This document shows, piece after piece, positions 50,451-58,800 of a stretch of 64,000 bases of DNA; the first letter of the stretch is position 1; each line of letters opens with the position of its first letter. The DNA is from Methyloterricola oryzae (lineage in GTDB: Bacteria; Pseudomonadota; Gammaproteobacteria; Methylococcales; Methylococcaceae): assembly GCF_000934725.1 (NCBI RefSeq), contig NZ_JYNS01000002.1, positions 310,001 to 374,000 of the forward strand, in the 5' to 3' direction. The notes beneath the pieces are model-generated. The model had not been told where the DNA came from, did not search any database, and worked only from the letters and a program-made list of their open reading frames with translations. The translations under genes were made by a program, and so were the position numbers.

Positions 50451-52147
50451 AGCAAATCCGAAAGGTCCATGCGCACCTGAAAATGTATGCCGTCGTCCTG
50501 AATATCGTCGTGCGTGTCCGGCACGCGGCTTGTCAGCGCGTGGCCATAGTAAAAGTCGAGGAAGAGGGGACGCAGCTCCCAGTTGAAACCCAGTCCCACC
50601 GAATAAATTGTCTCGGCGCTTTGTCCCTTGTCCCAAGCCCGCCCCAGATCAAAAAACGGAACCAGCGCGAGCCGATGGGCTCGCCCCAGCGCGGTCGTGT
50701 CGAACAGGGGATAACGCAGTTCCAGGCTGAAGCTGAAACCCTCGTCAGTCACCCGATAGTTTTCGCGATAACCGCGCACCGTCGCGACACCGCCGATGGC
50801 GATCTTCTCCAAGGGCAGCAGCGGGTTATTGCTGAACTGGGCTGTCGCGCGCGCCAGCAATTGCATACCGCTCTCTGTCAGCAGCCACGCGTATTGGGTC
50901 TGCCCGAGCCAGGCAAAGAATTCGCTATCCGGGAAGCGCGGGTCGCGTTCTGGGGTGGCGCCCAGGGCATTCATGCCCACGCTGAACGTCGAGCGCAGCG
51001 CGATGGCATGGTTCTCCAATCGCCCCTTGTATTCCTGAAAGAGGCGCCAGACCGTGGCCTGATTGCGGCCACTCGCCTCTCCCGGCACGAAAGAGAAGGG
51101 CAGGCCGAGCAGCGAGGTCTCACTTTCGCGAACCGCCAGAAGCGCGCCAAGATTGAACTGGTGCCGCAGGGAGACAAACAGGGCCTGATTGAATCCGCCC
51201 TCCAGACTATGAATCCGGCTTTGGATATCCAGGTCTTGGACCGGCTCTTCCACGACCCGTGAATCGCCTTCATCGAAACGAAAGAAGAGACTTGTCCCGC
51301 GGTCGTTCAATGGAAGGCTCACACCACCGTAGTAGCGGTTGGAACCGGAACTGGTCGTCAGGGTAAAGTCCACCACATCCCCGATTCCTGCCAGATTACG
51401 AAGCCAGCCAGTGGCGCTGAAGCCTTCCGCACCGATGGACGGCGGGCGGTAATTGTCGCCGAAAATGGCCAGATAGTAAGGCCTGGCGCGCACCACCTCG
51501 ACGTCAAGGACGCCGAGGCCAGGTTGGCTGCCGGGCAGGATTCGCCCGTTCATGCCTTCAATGAGCGGATCGTTCAGCAGCGATTGAAAGCGTTCTTGCA
51601 GTTCAAGCACATTCAAGGGCTGCTCGCGCTGCGGGAGGAGGCGGTTGCGTATATACCCGCGCCGGAGCCTTTCGTGCCCATGGATGCGCACGTCCTCGAT
51701 GCGGCCTTCAATGATCTTGACGTGCAGCACGCCAGCACGCAGGTCCTGCTCGGGAATCACCGCGCCTGAGTTCACAAATCCCGCATCGATGTAGGCACGG
51801 GTCAGCTTTTGGCGCAGTTCCTCAAGTTCCGCCACTGACACCCTTCGGCCCGTGTAGCCTCGCGTCAGCCTCGCCAGCTTATCTGCCGGCATCACCGTGT
51901 TGTTGTCGATGACGATGCTGGCAATCCACAAGCGTGGGGCGGCATCGGCCTTTGTCGATTCCGGCTGGACAGGAACCGGCGGCAGTTCAAAGCGTTCCCG
52001 CGTATCTGGAAGATATTCGGGAATTGGCAGCGCTCTGGCACTGGGGCGGTCCATGGATTCCCGGCCGCCCGCTGGCCACGCTGCCATGGGCGCCAAGAGC
52101 AAAGCGAGCGCCACAAGCGCGTGGCACAGGCCGTGTGGGCGAATCAC
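50447..52147 (-). CDS. TpsB: ShlB/FhaC-type outer-membrane secretion pore
   Basis: The 566-residue protein has a signal peptide ending near PMAAWPA, a proline-rich linker and two POTRA domains (about 75-220, with AYIDAGFVNSGAVIPEQDL). A 16-strand barrel follows with the conserved VRGYRE motif near residue 455 and a C-terminal segment ending HFQVRMDLSDLL. It exports its TpsA partner across the outer membrane. The start is GTG 52147 with GAGGGAC upstream. It heads a minus-strand operon TpsB-CHAT-TpsA-secreted protein; the gene order places the protease between the pore and its cargo. Confidence 0.93.
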   Translation of the reverse strand: MIRPHGLCHALVALALLLAPMAAWPAGGRESMDRPSARALPIPEYLPDTRERFELPPVPVQPESTKADAAPRLWIASIVIDNNTVMPADKLARLTRGYTGRRVSVAELEELRQKLTRAYIDAGFVNSGAVIPEQDLRAGVLHVKIIEGRIEDVRIHGHERLRRGYIRNRLLPQREQPLNVLELQERFQSLLNDPLIEGMNGRILPGSQPGLGVLDVEVVRARPYYLAIFGDNYRPPSIGAEGFSATGWLRNLAGIGDVVDFTLTTSSGSNRYYGGVSLPLNDRGTSLFFRFDEGDSRVVEEPVQDLDIQSRIHSLEGGFNQALFVSLRHQFNLGALLAVRESETSLLGLPFSFVPGEASGRNQATVWRLFQEYKGRLENHAIALRSTFSVGMNALGATPERDPRFPDSEFFAWLGQTQYAWLLTESGMQLLARATAQFSNNPLLPLEKIAIGGVATVRGYRENYRVTDEGFSFSLELRYPLFDTTALGRAHRLALVPFFDLGRAWDKGQSAETIYSVGLGFNWELRPLFLDFYYGHALTSRVPDTHDDIQDDGIHFQVRMDLSDLL

Positions 52148-52381
52148 CAGTGTCCCTCTGTGCCTGGCATAAGGGCTTCCATTTGCCGTAAACCACCATC
52201 ACGCTGGAGTGAATGCGAGGCGCGAACAGATCACGCGCTTCAATTCTCGGCCTGCGCTCGCCAGATGGCAATACACGCCTGCTTGCATCGGATGGGTCTG
52301 GGGACGATGATGCGGGTTGCCATTTTCAACCGCTTCCCGATGGCGCCGAAACCGCGCCGGGATTACATTCGATCAACAAGC
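52148..52381. other. Divergent intergenic region between tpsB and the TIR gene
   Basis: This 234-base region must hold the promoters of the minus-strand secretion operon and of the plus-strand TIR gene. No clear -35/-10 pair or palindrome was recognised. An in-frame extension of the TIR gene runs through it but has no plausible start or ribosome site. Confidence 0.4.
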
Positions 52382-53263
52382 ATGGCAGGCATTTTCATCA
52401 GTTACCGGCGCGATGACGCCGCCGCAGATGCCGAACGGCTACGGGAGGATTTGCGGCGCCGATTCAACGGCGTGGATATCTTCATGGACTTATCGATTCC
52501 TGCGGGACAGGACTTTCGCGCAGTCCTCCAGTCGAAGCTCGACGCGTGCGATACCGTTCTGGCATTGATCGGCCCGCGCTGGCTTGCGGCCGCCGACGCG
52601 GCCAGCGGACGGCGCCGCCTGGATGACGAACGGGACTTCGTCCGAATCGAGATTGCGACAGCCCTGCAGCGCGGAAAACTGGTCGTCCCCGTGCTGCTCG
52701 GCGGCACGCGAATGCCCGGCGAAACCGATCTGCCCGATGCCATGCGGGAGCTCGTCTGGAAGCAGGCCGTTGATCTGCCATACCGCTACTGGAAGGCAGG
52801 CGTCGACGAATTGGCGACGCACCTGTCCCTGACGTTTGGCCTAGAGCTCAATACCGAGGACCTCGAACTCAGGCCGATGCGCGCAAGCGTGGTGCTTGCC
52901 GCCGGACTGGCGATCGCGCTGGTACATATCGTCACCGTGTCGTTTTCAACCGTGGATCCGCTGTTTCCCGCTGCCGGGCTTGCTTGCCTTATGGGCTTGC
53001 TGCAGGTTCGGCGCTTTCGACTCTCCCATGGCGCGCAGTTCAGGGCCGGAACCGGGCTTGGGGTCTGCGCGACCGCCTTCGCTTATGCGCTGACCACAGT
53101 CCTGTGGCCGCAGGATTCGCCGCAGGATATCCAATTGGAGATCCTGCTGAACGTCGCCTTCGCCGGAGCCATCCTGCTGGCTTACATGGCCGGCAGCATC
53201 GCAGGCGACTATCTGCGCTCAAGAAAAAATATCGTTCAGGCGACCGACGAAGGCCGGCACTGA
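52382..53263 (+). CDS. TIR-domain protein with four membrane helices
   Basis: The 293-residue protein begins MAGIFISYRRDDAAADAERL, the start of a bacterial TIR domain (residues 1-150). It has the IFMDLSIPAGQDF loop, VLALIGPRWL and the candidate NADase glutamate E90 in VRIEIATALQ. Four hydrophobic segments follow (about 168-190, 195-215, 222-245 and 255-280), so TIR would face the cytoplasm. Many bacterial TIR proteins cleave NAD in phage defence or act in signalling. It has no defence partner beside it. Its end overlaps the next gene's end by 45 bases on the opposite strand. Confidence 0.88.
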   Translation: MAGIFISYRRDDAAADAERLREDLRRRFNGVDIFMDLSIPAGQDFRAVLQSKLDACDTVLALIGPRWLAAADAASGRRRLDDERDFVRIEIATALQRGKLVVPVLLGGTRMPGETDLPDAMRELVWKQAVDLPYRYWKAGVDELATHLSLTFGLELNTEDLELRPMRASVVLAAGLAIALVHIVTVSFSTVDPLFPAAGLACLMGLLQVRRFRLSHGAQFRAGTGLGVCATAFAYALTTVLWPQDSPQDIQLEILLNVAFAGAILLAYMAGSIAGDYLRSRKNIVQATDEGRH

Positions 53264-53923
53264 AGGCGGAGAGAGCAGCTGCCAGCTCCACATCAGAACG
53301 CCTCGGGCCTGCGCGACCTCGAGGTAAAGATATTTTTCACTCACCAGTCCGCGCGTGTCGCGGACCCTGACGTGGATCCAGTGCTTGCCGGGCGGCAGTT
53401 CGGCGCCGCGGATCTGGAAGCTAAGCACTTTGCGCGCCTTTTCGGACAGCGAATCGCAAATGTAAGGCTTAAGGTCCTTGCTGGGTGTACGCAGATAGGT
53501 CACTTCGAGACTGTCGAGGTTGATGCCGGCACCGGCATAGGGCTTGAGTTCGATCGTCAGGCTGACCGGGAAGGCCAGCTTCGACTCGCTCGGCGCAAAA
53601 GCCGAGATGCCAGGCCCCGGAAACAGGCTGCGCCTTGGCTCGGGCAAAGTGCCCGAATAGGCGGGCCACTGGGCTTCCTCCGCCGTGATCAGCTTCAACC
53701 GGTCAGCCGGCGGGACACATTGGCGGGCTAAGCCCCCTGAGTCCGCGGAGGCGGGCTCGGTCATGCAGAACGCCATCAGGCCGGCGGCGGCCAATACACT
53801 CCGTGGGATAGTGAGAATCTTCAGGCGGGCAGCGCTGGCATTATGGCCAGGCGGCCGTCGGAAGGGCAGGGCGGACACCTGGACGTGCCGCGTCGGCCGA
53901 CTGGCGTGCAATCCTCGCCTCAT
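53219..53923 (-). CDS. Putative secreted protein, last gene of the large-protein operon
   Basis: The 234-residue frame contains a hydrophobic stretch (VLAAAGLMAFCMTEPASA near residue 43-60) and a later beta-rich domain (FPVSLTIELKPYAGAGINLD...GKHWIHVRVRD). ATG 53923 overlaps the preceding stop as ATGA, which supports translational coupling but gives a long N-terminal region before the signal core. A TTG at 53794 with GGAG upstream would start nearer the core. No known family is recognised. It may be an exported partner of the three cytoplasmic giants. Confidence 0.6.
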   Translation of the reverse strand: MRRGLHASRPTRHVQVSALPFRRPPGHNASAARLKILTIPRSVLAAAGLMAFCMTEPASADSGGLARQCVPPADRLKLITAEEAQWPAYSGTLPEPRRSLFPGPGISAFAPSESKLAFPVSLTIELKPYAGAGINLDSLEVTYLRTPSKDLKPYICDSLSEKARKVLSFQIRGAELPPGKHWIHVRVRDTRGLVSEKYLYLEVAQARGVLMWSWQLLSPPSVPAFVGRLNDIFS

Positions 53924-55803
53924 TGCACATCACCGGCTTTGCTCCGGTAGGGCGCGATATCGTAACGCAGACCGCTGGCGCCCTCGCCGCGCCCAACCTG
54001 CTTGCTGCGGCCGCACCAGAGGAAGCGTTGGCCATCCAGCCAGCGGCAATACTGGAAGCCACGCCGAACCACGGCCCCGGCCCGGGGCACTTCCTCCTCC
54101 TTCAGGTGCAACGGCGGCTCGTCCTCCACCAGGCGGCTCAGGTCACTGCGCATGAGCAGGCCCCTCGGGTGGATTTCCACCTGGCTACCGTCCGGGCGGG
54201 TGCGCAGCAGCACCCGGCGTTCCAGGTGTATGGCGAACTCGCCGGGCGGGGCGTCGGGCCGGTCAGGCACCGCCACGAAGGGCAGCCATTGTTCCGGTAC
54301 CGGCGTTGCCAGGCGGTAAATGACCTCGGCGCTGATCCGGTCCGTGGGGATGCGCTGATGGACCGCCGGTGCCGGCGGTTCCATGCGCCGGTCCCGCGGC
54401 TCGCCGGAGGCTCCTTGCACGATGCGCTCCACTGCCCAGGCCATGTTGGCCATTTCGTCACGGAACAGGGCCACTTCCTCCAGCGGATCACCGTCCAGGC
54501 GGGCTGGCAGGCTCGGCGCCAGGAAGAACAGGTCCTCCAACCCGCCCGGCTGATTGCTAAGGCTGAACAGGGTCCAGCGGGAACCGTCCAGGTTGCGGGC
54601 CGGGCCCACGGGTGAGGTGACGCCGAAAGTGTCCCTGACCGTCAGCTGGCGGATGCGGAACAGCGAACCGATGGGCAGTTCGACCGGGATCATGTACCAG
54701 TCGTTGCCGAAAACCAGTACGTATTCCGCCAACAGCAGCCGGGCCAGGTCGCTGGGCCCGGCCTCCAGCCGCCCCAGGCTCACGCGGCCGTCCTCGAACT
54801 CCCAGTAGCGGTCGGCGGGCATGCCGGGGTAGCGCACCGGCGTCGGCAGCACCGGCCGGAAGCTCAGAGGCTCGCTGGGAATGGGCTCCGCAGCATCTCC
54901 CAAGGAAGGCTGGGCGAGGGCATCAAAGGAATACCAGTCCAGGCGGCCGTCGGTGTATTCTTCTGCCGCCAAAGTCACCGTGCGGTCGCTCATCTGCGCC
55001 GAGAGGGTCAGGGCGTATTCCTGGCGCGGCTGTACCCAAGCGCTGGCCAGATCCGGAGTGGGTTCGGACACGTGCCGTGCGTACCAGCGCAGCCAGGTTT
55101 CGCAGGCGCTGCGCGCGGCTTCGGAATCGGAAAAAACCCATTGTTCCGGCAGGCTAGGAAGGGTGCCGTCCTCCCCGGCAACGGCGCGCAAGGCCGCCGC
55201 CATCTTGCGCCCGTCCAGGGCGCGGCCGGCAAACAGGGTCTGCCAGGTGAGCCCCTTGGGGTCCACATGCCGCGCATCGGCAGCGGGGAAGGCGGCGTCC
55301 TCGATCTCCAGCCCGAATCCGGCGGCACGCAGCACGGTTCGTCCATCGCCGATGCCACGGGCCTTGAGCAGGCGCAGCAGATGCTCGCCTGCCTCCGCCG
55401 CCAGGCGCGGATGGCTCTCGCGGACGGTTTCCCGCTCCACCGCCACTTCCAGGGGCATGGCCAGATGGCGATAGTCCACCGCGCCTAGGGATTTCTCCTG
55501 GCCGAATTCCAAGGCGCCGGGACGGTAGCGGCTCAGGCTGCCCTGCTCGCCTTCCAGGTGCACGGAGATGGGCGAACCGGCGTCCTCGCCCTGGAACTCG
55601 GCAAACTGCCATTGTCGGGTCAGCATCCACAAAGGGTCTGCGATCTGCGCTTCCAGCCCAGGCGCCAGGTCGGCGGCGTATGGCTGGGGCTCCAGGCGCA
55701 GCCACGTGATGATGGTCGGCAGTATGACCTGGAGGTCAGTCGCCAGGCGGACCCGGTCCGCGTCAAAAAGGGCGCCGTAGCGGGCCGTGAAGTCATTGCT
55801 CAT
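53920..55803 (-). CDS. Uncharacterised 627-residue protein of the large-protein operon
   Basis: The protein starts MSNDFTARYGALFDADRVRL; ATG 55803 overlaps the upstream gene by 11 bases. No signal peptide or membrane segment is seen. Notable segments are IADPLWMLTRQWQFAEFQGE followed by DAGSPI near residue 55, a PVELPIGSLFRIRQLTVRDT segment (about 390), EVALFRDEMANMAWAVERIV (about 465) and a C-terminal RRGFQYCRWLDGQRFLWCGR. The pattern looks like a structural or assembly protein with conserved motifs, not an enzyme with obvious catalytic residues. I do not recognise an assigned function. Confidence 0.85.
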   Translation of the reverse strand: MSNDFTARYGALFDADRVRLATDLQVILPTIITWLRLEPQPYAADLAPGLEAQIADPLWMLTRQWQFAEFQGEDAGSPISVHLEGEQGSLSRYRPGALEFGQEKSLGAVDYRHLAMPLEVAVERETVRESHPRLAAEAGEHLLRLLKARGIGDGRTVLRAAGFGLEIEDAAFPAADARHVDPKGLTWQTLFAGRALDGRKMAAALRAVAGEDGTLPSLPEQWVFSDSEAARSACETWLRWYARHVSEPTPDLASAWVQPRQEYALTLSAQMSDRTVTLAAEEYTDGRLDWYSFDALAQPSLGDAAEPIPSEPLSFRPVLPTPVRYPGMPADRYWEFEDGRVSLGRLEAGPSDLARLLLAEYVLVFGNDWYMIPVELPIGSLFRIRQLTVRDTFGVTSPVGPARNLDGSRWTLFSLSNQPGGLEDLFFLAPSLPARLDGDPLEEVALFRDEMANMAWAVERIVQGASGEPRDRRMEPPAPAVHQRIPTDRISAEVIYRLATPVPEQWLPFVAVPDRPDAPPGEFAIHLERRVLLRTRPDGSQVEIHPRGLLMRSDLSRLVEDEPPLHLKEEEVPRAGAVVRRGFQYCRWLDGQRFLWCGRSKQVGRGEGASGLRYDIAPYRSKAGDVQ

Positions 55804-58800
55804 CGCGGAATTTCCCCAACACACTGCTCTTGTAGCGTTCCGCCAGCGGGCCCAAGCCCACCGACGGCACCTGGAAGGTATTGTCCTGCGGCAGATAGAG
55901 AGCGGGCAGCATGCCGCCACCCAGCGCGCGGATCTGCTTGGGGCCGACTGCGCGCAGCTGCATCAGCTCCCAGGTCTCCAGCAGCGTCGCCACGACCGTA
56001 TCGTAGCTCCAGTGGGCCTGCGCCAGGTCGGGCGGGACCATCAGCAGCACCGTTTGCGGGGCACGCGCGGCGGGCGCGTCGTAGTGAAAGCTGATGCCGG
56101 TCATCTCCTTGGCGGCGGGGATGGTTTCGCTCCAGCCATCGCAGGAGAGGCCCGCCAGCGGTGCCGAAAGATCGTGCTGTCCGAGGGTGAGCATGCACAG
56201 CAGGGGATTGGCGGCGCTCCCCGGCAGGGCGGCCCAGCGCTGCCCCGCCACATGGGGCAATTGCATCACGCTCCACGCGTCGCTGGCGGCGCCGCTCCCC
56301 AGGAGGTCGGCGGCGGTGAGGATAGCGCTCAGGGCGTCCACGTCCGGCCGTACGTGCGCGAGTTGTTGCACGAAGCTCAACGGCGCGAAGGTGTCGCCGC
56401 CCAGCAGTGCTTCCTGCTCGGCGCGGGAAGCGCTCAACTCCTGGACATTGGCAGGGGTGAATAGGGGCAGGATGGGGAAGGCCTCGCCCAATACCAGGCG
56501 CACGCAGGCCAGGTAGTGCTCGGCGGTGCGGACGGGGCCGGTAGGGTCGCCGGCCTCGGGCATCGTGAAGCCGGCTATCCTTTCCTGCAACTGCTTCTCC
56601 GTGCGCAGCAGGCTGTCATGGACCGAATGGGCCTGTTCGGTGAGAGAAGACAGGGCGTCTTCGCCTTCCGGCAGGGCGTCGGGGAAGGCGTCGGCACAGC
56701 CCAGGTCCGCGGTGGTCAGCAGGGCGTCGCGCAGCCCGGAGGGAGTCGGCGCCGCCAGGGCTATCGATAGGGCCTCCCGCGCCGAGGTCAGGGCAGGGAC
56801 GGCCAGATTCACGAGGCGGTCCCTCAGTTCGTCCAGCAGGAAGCCCGGAGCCGCTTCCCCTTCCGGCGGAAAAAGATCGCGGGCGTCCAGGGGCCGGCGC
56901 TTGGCGATAAAGGCGTTGATCAGGCGCAACTGCGCCAACAGGGGGCCCAGGCCCACCGCGTCCTCACCGCTGCCATCGGGCGGCGCGTCCAAAAGCGCCA
57001 GTTCCAGGTCCTCGGCCGGGTCCGTCACCTTCGCCGCGAAGCGGGCCGCCAGGCGCACTTCCAGGTCCGACGGTTTGCTGGCGTGGGTGCTGCAACAAAG
57101 CAGAGCGAGGCTCAAGGGCGACAAACCCAGTTCCGGCAGGGGCAGGCTCAGGGATGCGATCGCCTCGCCGTCGCGGCGCAGTTCCGCCGCCAGCAGGATG
57201 CGGCGCGGGTCGCCCAGCATGCGCGCGATCCAGGCATTGAGGCGAGGCTCCACCCGCGCGCGCAAGTCCGCCTCGCCCCAGCCCTCGGGTAGCGCGGTCT
57301 CCTGAAGCACCAGGACCACCCGTTGGGTATAGGTCATGCCGGAGCGGGGCGTGCGCACCACCTGCGGGTCCGGGGGGCGGCCCTGGCGGTCCAAGGCGGC
57401 GAGGGCGGCGCCAGCGCGTTCGTAGTTGCCCTGCACGGTTTGGTAAACCGCTTCGCTGGTGAGCAGATCGCTGACCGCATCCAAGGCATCGTTGAGGTTG
57501 GACAGCACACCGTTGATCTGCGACCGTTCGCCGTCCGTGGCGGCGCGGGTGTGCCGGGCCAGCAGTCCGATCAGGTCCTCCTCGCCTTGCTTCCAGCGGC
57601 TCACCAGCGCCACGCCGTCGACCACGTCGCGGGCAGCGATGGCCTCGCTGGGCGCGCCCTCATCAGTCCCGTCGGCGCTGCGCAGGGGCGCCAGTTTGCG
57701 GAAGGGCAGGATGAAACGCGCCAACTCGATGTTGCGATCGCGCAGTTGGCGTTCGAAGCGATAACCGAGCAGGGCCGCCAGGGGCTGGCCCTGGGCCACG
57801 CCCTCGATCAGGTTCAAGGCCAGGCGCACGCGGCGCGAACTGAGATCGATGTTCAGGGCCTCGCTCTCGCTGCCTCGGTGGCTGAGGTGTCCGCTGCGCA
57901 GGACCGCGGCCGTGACGGCGTGGTTCAGGGATGGGGCGTGGACATAGCCCAGGCTGTCCGGCTGACTGTCGGGCCTGAGGTTTTGCACCCAGCCATAGCC
58001 GCCCAGGTTGATGCCGGCAGCGCGCCTGCCGCGCACGGCGGCTAGGCGCCGGCTGGCCAGGGACGTCACCCAAGCATCGTAGCGGTAGGCGTAGCAGTCG
58101 AGGACGCCGCGCAGGCTGCGGTCGATCTCCGCCGCCGGCACGGCGGAAAGGGCGTCGAGGTTGAGCAGGAACTGGGCCAAAGTGTGCAATTCTGGCTTTT
58201 CCGGCCCCAAGGGCAGGCGCACCTGGGACGCCACGTAGTCGGCCAGGTTGGCGGTGCCAGTCAGTTCCGGCACCACAGTGGCGGCCAGTTGCTTGGGCGT
58301 CTGGATGAACAGCTTGCCGGCGGCGCTCTCTTCAGGTTGCGCATACACCCCCAGGGTCGAGCTCACGTTGATGTTGGCTTTCAAGACCGTCTGCGTCAGC
58401 ACGCCGGCCTGCTGGAAGAAACGGTGGGCAAGCAGGGACTGGGCGGCGGTGAGTTCCCGCAGGGCGGCATGGGCCAGGAGGATCTCCAGCAGGGCGTGGG
58501 TGGAGCGCGTGCGGGTGTTCAGGTCGGCCGTGCCGCTGGTGCCGGCGCGGGCCGCCCCGGCGATCTCGGCGATGTAGTTGCGACTGAGCGCTGCGCCCGG
58601 CTGGAGCGGGCCGGGCTGCACCCAGGGCGCCTGAAAGGACCGTTCGTTGGGATAGAGCGCCAGCTGCAGAATCCGGGCGGCGTGGAACATGGGGCCGGTG
58701 AAGGAGGCAAGAGTGGGCAGCACCAGGCTGCGCAGGATTTCCGACTGCACCGCCATCAGCCGCTCCAGGCCCCGGGTGTTGCCGGCGGCGGTCTCGGTGT

